Assembly (NCBI GenBank): GCA_003162995.1
Contig: PLUZ01000241.1
Coordinates: 13,374-19,590 of the forward strand
DNA length: 6,217 nucleotides
From: Methylocapsa sp.
GTDB taxonomy: Bacteria; Pseudomonadota; Alphaproteobacteria; Rhizobiales; Beijerinckiaceae
Direction: 5' to 3'
Shown here: one piece after another, positions 1 through 6,217 of the stretch
Layout of the letters: the number at the start of each line of letters is the position of its first letter
How positions within the stretch are numbered: position 1 is the stretch's first letter
Notes under the pieces: generated by a model
Told to the model about the DNA's origin: nothing
The model's database searches: none
Seen by the model: only the letters and a program-made list of their open reading frames with translations
Made by a program: the position numbers and the translations under genes

Positions 1-492
1 GTCCGATTGCGGCTCGGCGTCGAGATAGGATTCCAGATCGTTCAGGATGCGGGGCTCGCCGGTCCGGAATACCTCCTGGAGGCTGCTTCCTTCCATCGGC
101 TGCGAATAGCCCTTGGTAATCTGCAATGGTCCGAGGTTGGACCGCGCCCAATAGGCTGTTAGCCGCGTTCCACCATCTGAGAGGAAGGCGCAGCCAAGGC
201 GGTCATATGGGATGATCGCGGCAAAACTTTTGAAGATCACCTCGAGCACATCCTCGACAAGAATTCCGCGCTCGACCGTATGCACGACTTCGAATAACTT
301 GTTAAGTTGGTCTTCGCGCCGGGTGATGACGTCGGCCAGAAGCCGCAGCTCGTGGTTAAGCTTGTCTAAAGGAGCCGCGGTGTCTTCCGGCAGATGCGAC
401 GGGCTATGGCCGCGGCGGAGATCGCCGACCCAAGCGGCATAAGCCTCCAGACGATCCTCCAAAGCGTGCGGTTTACGTTCGTCCTTATCCAT
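1..492 (-). CDS. GAF-domain signalling protein, N-terminal part only (3' end outside window)
   Basis: The reading frame starts at an ATG at 492 and stays open for 164 codons to the window edge, so the C-terminus and output domain are missing. Residues 1-43 are charged and have no recognised domain. Residues 44-72 look helical or coiled-coil (KLNHELRLLADVITRRE) and lead into the start of a GAF domain at about residue 66. GAF-like features are the helix around VEDVLEVIFKSFAAIIPYDR (79-98), the strand at LGCAFLSD (99-106) and the later FRTGEPRILNDL stretch (142-153). GAF domains bind small ligands or mediate dimerisation. In proteins of this type the output is often a histidine kinase, a PP2C/SpoIIE phosphatase, a nucleotide cyclase or GGDEF, and none can be chosen here. 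The Shine-Dalgarno is weak (GGCGGA-like, close to the ATG), but no other in-frame ATG or GTG lies nearby upstream. The gene follows the MHYT gene by 79 nt on the same strand. The GAF call is from visible pattern only. Confidence 0.8.
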   Translation of the reverse strand, partial: MDKDERKPHALEDRLEAYAAWVGDLRRGHSPSHLPEDTAAPLDKLNHELRLLADVITRREDQLNKLFEVVHTVERGILVEDVLEVIFKSFAAIIPYDRLGCAFLSDGGTRLTAYWARSNLGPLQITKGYSQPMEGSSLQEVFRTGEPRILNDLESYLDAEPQSD

Positions 493-571
493 TCCGGTCC
501 GCCAATCATCGTTTGCTTAGGTAAAGGGTAAAAGCGCCGCGCGTATCAGCGCCAGTGAATGACTCCATCGG

Positions 572-2662
572 CTACTTCCCCGCAGTCGCTTCGGAAACCT
601 GACTGAGGCGAGGTTCAATCAGCTTCTGCCGCAAGAGTTGCGTGGCGCCGCTCGCCGGCACCGGTGCGCTGTAGTAAAAACCTTGCACTTTGGTCGTGGA
701 TGGAGCGCCGGTTAGCAAGTCTCGTTGCGCCTCATTTTCCACGCCTTGTGCCATAACCTCGATGTCCAGCTCACGCGCGAGGCCGATAATCGCCCGCACC
801 ATCGCCGCATTTCTCTGATCTTGTTGCGCCGCGGCAGTGATCATCGCTCGCGGGATCTTCAGGCGGCTTACGCGATAGTGCTTCAGATAGTCGAGCGACG
901 AATACTGCGTTCCAAAATCATCAATTGCGATCATCACGCCAAGCTGCTGAAGCCGCTCGATCACGTCGATATAAGCCCATGTGGCGTAGGCAAGCATAGT
1001 TTCCGTCACATCGAGTTCAAGGTCCTTTGGCGTAAGTCCCCATTTCCTGAGTGTTGCCGTGATGAATTGGATCAACTCATCTCCAGTCCGGAGCTGACCA
1101 AGGGAGAGATTAACGGCCAAAATCACTGGAGCGATTCCGGCATTACGCCAAGAACTCATTTGCTCGCATGCATGGTCGAGCACCCATTGCCCCAGTGCCA
1201 CTATGGCATCTGATTTCTCAATTATGCGAATGAAGTCGGCCGGCATGAGCAGACCGCGCTTCGGATGATTCCAACGAATAAGCGCCTCCATACCGGTGAT
1301 TCGACCCGTGAAGAGTTCGACCTGAGGCTGATAGTAAAGCTCCAACTCGTTTTTTTCGAGGGCTTGTATCAGATCGCCTGTGAGGGTTACACGCTCGCGC
1401 ATTTCTTGATCGAGATCATCGGAATGAAAGCGATATTGATCCCGGCCGTCTTCCTTGGCCCGATAGAGAGCGAGATCAGCTTTGGCGAGCATCTCATCCG
1501 GTCCAGCTGTCGCATCGGTAAAAAGGGAAATGCCGATGCTGGCGCTGAGAAATAATTTGCTATCGCCGAGCTGATAGGGCGTACCCAGAACGCCATGGAT
1601 TTTCGATGCCAATGCGGTGGCGCCCGAAACATCGGACACTTCGGTTTGTAAAATTGCGAATTCATCGCCGCCCAACCGGGCGACAAGATCGCTTTCCCGG
1701 CAGTTCCGCTTGAGATGCCCCGCGGCAGAAATGAGCAGCAAGTCGCCCGCAGAATGTCCAAGCGTGTCGTTGACGTCCTTGAAGTGGTCCAGATCGATAT
1801 AGAGAACCGCGAACCGGCTGGCGCCGCGCCGCGCGGCGGCGAAAGCTTGGTAGAGCCGTTCGATGAACGTCGCACGATTCGCCAACCCGGTTAGTCCGTC
1901 GGTACGAGCAAGCAGCGCTATTCTTTTGCTGAAATTAGCGTCGAGCGCGGAGACTATCAGTGTGAAACTCATGATGAGAAGGCTGACGCCGCCGATGCCG
2001 ATAGCCAGCGTCGTACTGTTGATGCCGCCCGACGTCACAGCAAGGCAAACGCTGCCCGGCGCAAAACGTGCCGCCGCCATCCCAGTATAGTGCATTCCGC
2101 TAATCGCCAGCCCCATTACACCCGCGCTTCCCAGCTTGGCTAGAATTTCCGTCCTGGAGTGCTTCCAGCGCAACTGGAAGGAGATCCAAAGTGCTGCGAA
2201 CGAGGCAACGAGGGCGATCAGGACCGAGGCGACGAAAAGCAACGGATTGTAGCGAATCGGCGGCGACATCTCCATCGCAAACATGCCGGTGTAGTGCATG
2301 GCGACGATGCCGGTGCCCATCAGTACTGTACTGATAATTAGGTTGCGTATCCCGAGTTGGGCTTGGCGCAGGAAAAATAGTGCGATCGCCGAAGCGGCGA
2401 TCGCAATGATCATCGACAGCAGCGTGATGGGCAGGTCAAAGGCAACCTGTATCGGCAAATGGAAAGACAGCATGCCGATGAAATGCATCGACCAGATGCC
2501 GGTCCCCATCGACACCGCGCCGGCAACCAGCCAGATCCACGATTTCTTTGGGGTCGAATCACTTGCACTGACTCGGCCCGCCATATCGAGCGCGGTGTAC
2601 GAAGCAATGATAGCGACCGCAACAGAAAGCGCGACAATGCTCGGGTCGTAGTAACCGTACAT
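572..2662 (-). CDS. MHYT-GGDEF-EAL membrane protein; probable diguanylate cyclase with degenerate EAL domain
   Basis: This 696-residue protein has the architecture of Pseudomonas MucR/NbdA and Bacillus YkoW. Residues 1-240 form a seven-helix MHYT domain with three motifs: MHFIGM (59-64), MHYTGM (122-127) and MHYTGM (190-195). MHYT domains are proposed to bind copper through Met/His and sense O2, CO or NO. The GGDEF domain spans about 250-412. It has the metal Asp D290, N298, D307, an intact GGDEF (331-335) and an inhibitory RxxD site (R322-D325), so an active, product-inhibited diguanylate cyclase is expected. The EAL domain spans about 428-680 and keeps QPQV, E459-A-L, N518, E554, D581-D582, K602 and Q660. 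Against the usual consensus it has D551 for the first Glu of ExxE, Q586 in DFGTG, P604 for Asp of KID and Q639 for the Glu of EGVE. PDE activity is therefore doubtful. The start is supported by the canonical MHYT N-terminus (YDPSIVALSVAVAIIASYTA) and by AGAAGG at 2670-2675, 7 nt from the ATG. It lies 75 nt after the small ORF on the same strand. Confidence 0.95.
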   Translation of the reverse strand: MYGYYDPSIVALSVAVAIIASYTALDMAGRVSASDSTPKKSWIWLVAGAVSMGTGIWSMHFIGMLSFHLPIQVAFDLPITLLSMIIAIAASAIALFFLRQAQLGIRNLIISTVLMGTGIVAMHYTGMFAMEMSPPIRYNPLLFVASVLIALVASFAALWISFQLRWKHSRTEILAKLGSAGVMGLAISGMHYTGMAAARFAPGSVCLAVTSGGINSTTLAIGIGGVSLLIMSFTLIVSALDANFSKRIALLARTDGLTGLANRATFIERLYQAFAAARRGASRFAVLYIDLDHFKDVNDTLGHSAGDLLLISAAGHLKRNCRESDLVARLGGDEFAILQTEVSDVSGATALASKIHGVLGTPYQLGDSKLFLSASIGISLFTDATAGPDEMLAKADLALYRAKEDGRDQYRFHSDDLDQEMRERVTLTGDLIQALEKNELELYYQPQVELFTGRITGMEALIRWNHPKRGLLMPADFIRIIEKSDAIVALGQWVLDHACEQMSSWRNAGIAPVILAVNLSLGQLRTGDELIQFITATLRKWGLTPKDLELDVTETMLAYATWAYIDVIERLQQLGVMIAIDDFGTQYSSLDYLKHYRVSRLKIPRAMITAAAQQDQRNAAMVRAIIGLARELDIEVMAQGVENEAQRDLLTGAPSTTKVQGFYYSAPVPASGATQLLRQKLIEPRLSQVSEATAGK

Positions 2663-2683
2663 TTTTTCACCTTCTGAAACCGG

Positions 2684-2721
2684 AAAATAGGGTGAGGCGT
2701 GAGACCCGCGTTGACTATTTT
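2684..2721 (-). promoter_or_regulatory. Interrupted inverted repeat in the leader of the MHYT gene
   Basis: On the minus strand AAAATA (2721-2716) can pair with TATTTT (2689-2684). Inside these, GGGT (2707-2704) can pair with ACCC (2693-2690) around a 10-nt loop, leaving an 8-nt one-sided bulge. The element ends 8 nt before the Shine-Dalgarno AGAAGG of the MHYT gene, so as RNA it could influence translation or mark a processing site. The outer arms are AT-only and no clean U-tract follows (CCGG comes next), so it is not a convincing terminator. The loop holds CTCAC twice, 2 nt apart. Chance occurrence is quite possible. Confidence 0.25.
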
Positions 2722-2737
2722 ATCGGTGGTCGCCTGC

Positions 2738-2917
2738 TTATGGAGGCTGCTTGCCGAGCCAATGGCATTCGACATGATGTGCATCCTCAATCAGTAACTC
2801 CTTCAAACACCTTTCCGCGATAATGCTCGGGTGCCACGGCGGCCATGCTTTTACCGCTGCCAAGGTGTCGCGCGCATAAGCGGCAAACCTATTCGCACGG
2901 TCGAGCCATTGACTCAT
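2738..2917 (-). CDS. Small 59-residue protein of unknown function, ATGA-coupled to the upstream GGDEF-EAL gene
   Basis: The ATG at 2917-2915 overlaps the TGA (2916-2914) of the 993-residue gene in an ATGA junction. It is preceded by AAGGAG at 2930-2925 with a 7-nt spacer, an arrangement typical of translational coupling. The frame runs 59 codons to TAA at 2740-2738. I do not recognise the product. Residues 1-25 could form an amphipathic helix (WLDRANRFAAYARDTLAAVK), followed by a turn with AWPPWHP (24-30). A second helix-like stretch covers IIAERCLKELLIEDA (32-46), and a short polar tail contains AHHVECHW (46-53). It has four Trp, two Cys (37, 51) and four His (29, 47, 48, 52). There is no signal peptide and no hydrophobic span long enough for a membrane helix. 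Third-position G/C is about 59 percent by hand count, compatible with coding but not decisive. It lies between two c-di-GMP genes, so a role with one of them is a guess. It could also be a non-functional short frame. Confidence 0.6.
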   Translation of the reverse strand: MSQWLDRANRFAAYARDTLAAVKAWPPWHPSIIAERCLKELLIEDAHHVECHWLGKQPP

Positions 2918-5895
2918 GCTCTTGCTCCTTCGGGTTCAGCGCCATCTGCCGGTCGCGCCGCCGTTTCGCTCTGGACTGCCGGCTCGAGCACACCTTGGCG
3001 CAACAGCCGGGTGGCCTGCCCGGCAGGCACAGGCCTGCTAAAATAGAAACCTTGGATGCACCGGCATCCGGCGCCAACGAGAAATTCCAGTTGTGCGGCT
3101 GTCTCGACACCTTCGGCGATAATCTCGATGCCGAATTCACGCGCCAAGCCAATCGTTGCACGCACGATGGCCGCGCTGCCGGGATCGCCGGGCAAGCCGC
3201 TCACGAATTGCTGAGCGATCTTGATGCGGCTGACACAGTAGACGAGCAAATATTCGAGCGAGGAATAGCCTGTGCCAAAGTCGTCGATCGCTATTCGAAC
3301 GCCGAGTGCCCGCAGCTGGTTCACAATATCGCCATGGCCGCCATTCGTTTCCATGAGCAAGGATTCGGTTAGTTCGAGTTCAAACCTACCCGGATCCAGT
3401 CCATCGGCACTCAGCCCCTGCATGAGATCGCGAAGGAAGTTGGACGGCGAGATCAGTTGGGCCGCGGATAGGTTAACGCTGGTTACCGGTGGACCAATCC
3501 CGTCATTATTCCAGATCCGCAACTGCCGGCGGACATCGGCAAGCACCCATTGCCCGATCGGACCGATCATCCCGGTCTTCTCGGCAATCGCGATGAAGCG
3601 TCCTGGCGTGAGCAGGCCACGGCTAGGATGGTTCCAGCGCAGGAGTGCCTCTACGCCGACAATCTGTCGTGACGGCACTTCGACCTGCGGCTGGTAGTAG
3701 ACTTCGAACTCACCGCGATCGAGCGCGGCCCTGAGCTCCTCAATCATCGTCACGCGCTCACGGACGGCAAGGTCGAGGGCCTCGGAATGGAAGACATATT
3801 TGTCGCGACCTCTGCCCTTGGCTTCGTAAAGGGCAAGGTCCGCCTCGCGCATTATATCCTCTGGCTTAGTCAATTCGCCCCGATAAACTGAAATACCGAT
3901 GCTCACCGTCACATGCATTTGGCTGCCGCCGATCAAATGCGCCGCAGTGATAGAGCTGATGATCCTTGCCGCGAGCGTCGCGACGACGGCGCGATCCGCC
4001 ACGTCACTCAGGAGTACAGCGAACTCGTCGCCGCCGACGCGCGCGATCCGATCATCCTCACGCAGAGCGCCAACGAGTTGTTGCGCCACTGCCTTGAGGA
4101 GCTCATCGCCTAACGAATGGCCGAGCGTCTCATTGATGTCCTTGAAGTCGTCGAGATCTAGGTAGAGGAGAGCGAAAGGTTTGCTACCCTGCTTCGCCGC
4201 CGCGAAAGCTTTCTGTAGCCATTCCATAAAGGCTATGCGGTTGGGCAGACCAGTGAGCAGATCCGTGTAGGTTAGACGCGCTGTTTCCGTTTGCGCAATC
4301 TTCTGGTCGTTGATGTCGATGAGGATCCCTTCCAGAGCCGTCAGCTTGTGATCACTGTCGCGGACCGGATTTATGCGGTTCTCGATCCAGCCGTAAGATC
4401 CGGTCGACGTGCGTATCCGGACATCACTACCGGATTCCATTGTTTTCCCGGCAATGATTTCGGCGATATCGGCGAGAACAGCTGAGCGGTCGTCCGGATG
4501 AAAGAGTTCCATATAACGACCCGGCACGGACAGAAGCTGGCTTTGGCTGTAGCCGTATCGACCTATGTTCCGAGACACATATGTAATCGCATAAGGGAAC
4601 TTTGGATCGAGCCGGTAAAGTATGGTCGAGCTGTTCTCGATGATACGGTCGGCATCCGCGATCTCCGTGAGGTCACGGGCGTGGATGATTGCCGTACCGA
4701 TGAGTTCCGCAAGAGTGTGGAGCGTGTCGATCTCGACCGTCGACCATACGCGGTTAGCCTCGCCATCACCAACACCAACGGCTCCCCACCAATTCCCGCC
4801 CGCGAACACCGGAACCAAGAGAAACGACTGGACACCGCAGGAATCGAGGAGACCCCGGACCGGCTCGTCAGCCTCATTTGTGCTGATGAACTGCACTTTT
4901 CCTTGCGCGAGATTAGCCGGCACGGAAACCGGGCCTTCGGCTCCAGCGGACTGCCAGAGATTGCGCCTATCGATTATCGGCGCCGTGCCTGGTGTATTCC
5001 ACATATGGCGTATGAAGAGAGCGAAGTTTGCAGTGTCATAGTTCGCGTATAAGTGGGCACTTCGTACGCCCATCGACCGGCCGATCAATTCCAACACTTT
5101 TGGGATCGAGTGGTCAAAGTCGAGCGAGCGCAGAATTTCGGTCGCGCTCAAGGTCACGGCCTGCAAAATTCCATTGCTTCGGTGCAGTTCACGCTCGGCT
5201 GCTTGCCGTTCGGCGATTCGGCGCTCGAGATCGGCGGCCAGACTCCTCTGAATGATCTCGCGGCGAGCAATGGAAGTGATCCAGTGATTGGCGCGAAAGC
5301 CAACCAACCCGAGAACGGCAGTGAAGGCCGTAATCATCAATCCCATGGTGATCGACATGGGATTGCCGCGGGCAAAAAAGGCGAAGATCACCGGCAGGCA
5401 GGCTGGGACCGAGAATCCGATCAGCGCCGGCAAAAAGGCCGAATCGCCAGCGACGGCGCCAGCCATCATGCCGCCGACAACAAACGCTATGAACGCGTGA
5501 TACGCCGGATCCGGCGTAATCAGGATGCCAGCTGCGGTCAGTCCCCAAAGACAACCCGTCGCCGTCGCGCCGGCGGCATAGCGCCAGCCCCAGCGTTCTG
5601 CTAATTCCGCTTGCCGGGGTGCGCGCAGATAGCGCCTGCAATCGAGAAACCGCGCCAGGACGACGATGCAGAACAGCCCGATCCATCCCAAGAACATTCC
5701 GACCGGCAAAAGGTCGCGCAGCAGGTAAGCGGTGAGCGAAGCGTTGACGAGATTAACGAACACGATCGTGTGCGTCTGGTAGAGTACGCGGATTTGTTCC
5801 AATAGGACGGCCTTGTCCAGTGCGGTCTGGTCGAGACCAACCGACGGTTCCGGCGAGGTTTTCCCGCTCTCAGCGGCGTGGCCGCTTTCGTCCAT
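2914..5895 (-). CDS. Membrane-GAF-PAS-GGDEF-EAL c-di-GMP turnover protein
   Basis: This 993-residue sensor protein has a soluble N-terminus (1-40), then a multi-helix membrane domain (about 41-205, five or six helices near 41-58, 65-83, 107-126, 133-173 and 183-202). A charged coiled-coil linker follows (210-240), then a GAF domain (about 250-405, with SFLLVPVFAGGNWWGAVGVGD-type core strands at 357-377) and a PAS/PAC domain (about 412-532). The GGDEF domain covers about 540-702, with D580, N588, D597, GGDEF 621-625 and inhibitory RxxD R612-D615 all present. The EAL domain covers about 715-965, with E749-A-L, N808, E841/E844 (ELTE), D871-D872 in a standard DFGTGYSS loop, K892, E928 in EGVE and Q948. 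The one departure is Ala894 where KID normally has Asp. Both enzymatic halves could work; which dominates cannot be read from sequence. Start: ATG at 5895 with GGAG 8 nt upstream. The stop overlaps the ATG of a small ORF. The membrane domain resembles a widespread unnamed proteobacterial sensor module, from memory of the family only. Confidence 0.95.
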   Translation of the reverse strand: MDESGHAAESGKTSPEPSVGLDQTALDKAVLLEQIRVLYQTHTIVFVNLVNASLTAYLLRDLLPVGMFLGWIGLFCIVVLARFLDCRRYLRAPRQAELAERWGWRYAAGATATGCLWGLTAAGILITPDPAYHAFIAFVVGGMMAGAVAGDSAFLPALIGFSVPACLPVIFAFFARGNPMSITMGLMITAFTAVLGLVGFRANHWITSIARREIIQRSLAADLERRIAERQAAERELHRSNGILQAVTLSATEILRSLDFDHSIPKVLELIGRSMGVRSAHLYANYDTANFALFIRHMWNTPGTAPIIDRRNLWQSAGAEGPVSVPANLAQGKVQFISTNEADEPVRGLLDSCGVQSFLLVPVFAGGNWWGAVGVGDGEANRVWSTVEIDTLHTLAELIGTAIIHARDLTEIADADRIIENSSTILYRLDPKFPYAITYVSRNIGRYGYSQSQLLSVPGRYMELFHPDDRSAVLADIAEIIAGKTMESGSDVRIRTSTGSYGWIENRINPVRDSDHKLTALEGILIDINDQKIAQTETARLTYTDLLTGLPNRIAFMEWLQKAFAAAKQGSKPFALLYLDLDDFKDINETLGHSLGDELLKAVAQQLVGALREDDRIARVGGDEFAVLLSDVADRAVVATLAARIISSITAAHLIGGSQMHVTVSIGISVYRGELTKPEDIMREADLALYEAKGRGRDKYVFHSEALDLAVRERVTMIEELRAALDRGEFEVYYQPQVEVPSRQIVGVEALLRWNHPSRGLLTPGRFIAIAEKTGMIGPIGQWVLADVRRQLRIWNNDGIGPPVTSVNLSAAQLISPSNFLRDLMQGLSADGLDPGRFELELTESLLMETNGGHGDIVNQLRALGVRIAIDDFGTGYSSLEYLLVYCVSRIKIAQQFVSGLPGDPGSAAIVRATIGLAREFGIEIIAEGVETAAQLEFLVGAGCRCIQGFYFSRPVPAGQATRLLRQGVLEPAVQSETAARPADGAEPEGARA
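2925..2930 (-). promoter_or_regulatory. Shine-Dalgarno of the 59-codon ORF, inside the 3' end of the 993-residue gene
   Basis: AAGGAG lies 7 nt from the ATG at 2917 and is formed by the last sense codons (Glu-Gly-Ala) of the upstream GGDEF-EAL gene. A near-consensus site at ideal spacing, together with the ATGA overlap, is the main support for the small gene being translated. Confidence 0.65.
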
Positions 5896-5903
5896 ACGGA
5901 CAT

Positions 5904-5907
5904 CTCC
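5904..5907 (-). promoter_or_regulatory. Shine-Dalgarno of the 993-residue GGDEF-EAL gene
   Basis: GGAG on the minus strand sits 8 nt before the ATG at 5895 and fixes that start. Another ATG at 5903-5901 is out of frame and too close to the GGAG to use it. Confidence 0.6.
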
Positions 5908-5922
5908 GGCTTGCTATGAAAA

Positions 5923-5933
5923 TCGATAATCGA
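5923..5933. repeat. Small dyad TCGAT-A-ATCGA in the leader of the 993-residue gene
   Basis: Perfect 5-bp inverted repeat with a single central base, 28-38 nt upstream of the start codon. It could be half of an operator or a small leader structure. It is too short to be confident of function. Confidence 0.25.
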
Positions 5934-5966
5934 AACTTTAGGCAAATGTGACGGGCAAGCTGGTTC

Positions 5967-5986
5967 CGACGCCTCTAAGGGCGTCG
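5967..5986. repeat. GC-rich hairpin or dyad in the leader of the 993-residue gene
   Basis: CGACGCC (5967-5973) and GGCGTCG (5980-5986) are perfect 7-bp inverted arms around a 6-nt loop TCTAAG, 72-91 nt upstream of the start codon. On the minus strand no T-tract follows (GAACCAGC), and none follows on the plus strand, so a rho-independent terminator is unlikely. A transcription-factor operator or a stable 5' leader stem are the reasonable alternatives. Confidence 0.4.
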
Positions 5987-6217
5987 CGGTCCATGCAAAT
6001 CTTCGGCGCCATTCGATCCGTGGAGATTCTCGCACGCACCTATGCCGCCTTTGGGCATCATAGTATAATAAACTCTCTGCCGCATGAACACTATCTACAT
6101 TTAATATTGGTTATCGAGCTTTGGAAATGGATCTTTAGACTATCTCAGATGTGGAGGCGTCAAACGGCACTGCGGCAATGCCAGATTTTAGATTGATCGA
6201 TGCCTATCCGGTTAACA

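Larger units (their letters stand above)
5896..6217. other. Non-coding upstream region, probable promoter area of the GGDEF-EAL cluster
   Basis: No convincing gene was found in these 322 bases. The stretch from about 6060 to 6140 is noticeably more AT-rich than the coding sequence. On the minus strand it contains a -10-like run TATTATACT (6070-6062), but the hexamer at the right distance upstream (TGTTCA, 6090-6085) matches the -35 consensus poorly, so no promoter is called firmly. If used, this start would give a leader of roughly 160 nt containing the two dyads. On the minus strand, one frame at the window edge is open for about 18 codons to a TGA at 6163-6161, which could be the tail of an upstream gene but cannot be judged. 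A plus-strand frame from a GTG at 5948 looks spurious. Confidence 0.5.

Noticed and set aside
212..442. Plus-strand open frame of 76 codons
   Set aside because: It is antisense to the GAF-domain reading frame; its Ser/Arg-rich product is typical of a shadow frame.
493..571. Possible terminator between the MHYT gene and the GAF gene
   Set aside because: Only a 4-bp GCGC/GCGC pairing was found, and the following TTTT run is separated from it by several bases, so it does not meet the form of a rho-independent terminator.
725..1213. Plus-strand open frame of 162 codons
   Set aside because: It is fully antisense to the EAL domain of the MHYT protein; the product has no domain pattern and an unlikely composition.
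2410..2790. Minus-strand frame of 126 codons from a TTG preceded by AAGGAG at 7-nt spacing
   Set aside because: The Shine-Dalgarno is attractive, but two thirds of the frame overlaps the MHYT gene out of frame in a region that encodes clear transmembrane helices, and the product turns into an Arg/Ser-rich shadow. The AAGGAG is also explained as codons of the small ORF.
2845..3372. Plus-strand open frame of 175 codons
   Set aside because: It is antisense to the conserved C-terminal EAL region of the 993-residue protein and to the coupled small ORF. No domain is visible.
4498..5604. Two long consecutive plus-strand open frames (4498-5052 and 5053-5604)
   Set aside because: They lie antisense to the GAF, linker and membrane parts of the 993-residue protein, whose domains are clear. 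Their products show no domain pattern.
5948..6196. Plus-strand open frame of 82 codons from a GTG in the upstream region
   Set aside because: It starts at a GTG without a Shine-Dalgarno, lies in an AT-richer region that reads as the leader of the minus-strand gene, and has no recognisable domain.
1..6217. CRISPR array, tRNA or rRNA gene, insertion sequence or phage attachment site
   Set aside because: No regularly spaced repeats, cloverleaf-like segments, transposase-like frames or flanking terminal repeats were seen on reading through both strands.

Overview
The window carries a run of genes that all read on the minus strand, so transcription goes from high to low coordinates. The two complete large genes are both cyclic di-GMP (c-di-GMP) proteins with GGDEF and EAL domains. 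In transcription order the layout is: (1) an AT-richer non-coding leader, 5896-6217, with two small dyads and no convincing gene; (2) a 993-residue membrane-GAF-PAS-GGDEF-EAL protein, 2914-5895; (3) a 59-codon ORF, 2738-2917, whose ATG overlaps the stop of the previous gene in an ATGA junction and which has its own strong Shine-Dalgarno; (4) a 696-residue MHYT-GGDEF-EAL membrane protein, 572-2662; (5) the first 164 codons of a GAF-domain protein, 492 down to 1, which runs out of the window.

The organism is probably an alphaproteobacterium, most likely a rhizobial or Bradyrhizobium-like lineage. This is inference from the moderately GC-rich coding sequence, the style of the GGDEF-EAL proteins and the MHYT architecture. 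No rRNA or housekeeping marker is present to settle it.

The spacing (4-nt overlap, then gaps of 75 and 79 nt, all co-directional, no strong terminator visible) fits one transcript or a loosely coupled cluster. Functionally, the 993-residue protein has intact cyclase motifs and a nearly canonical phosphodiesterase (PDE) site, so it could make or degrade c-di-GMP in response to membrane, GAF and PAS inputs. The 696-residue protein has an intact cyclase and an intact inhibitory site, but its EAL domain has changes at several key positions. It is therefore probably a cyclase whose EAL domain is not enzymatic. The GAF protein at the edge may be another sensor or effector, but its output domain is not in view.

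Most of the window is ordinary signalling genes. The least explained element is the small translationally coupled ORF between the two c-di-GMP proteins. Next are the degenerate EAL domain and the short structured elements in the leaders.
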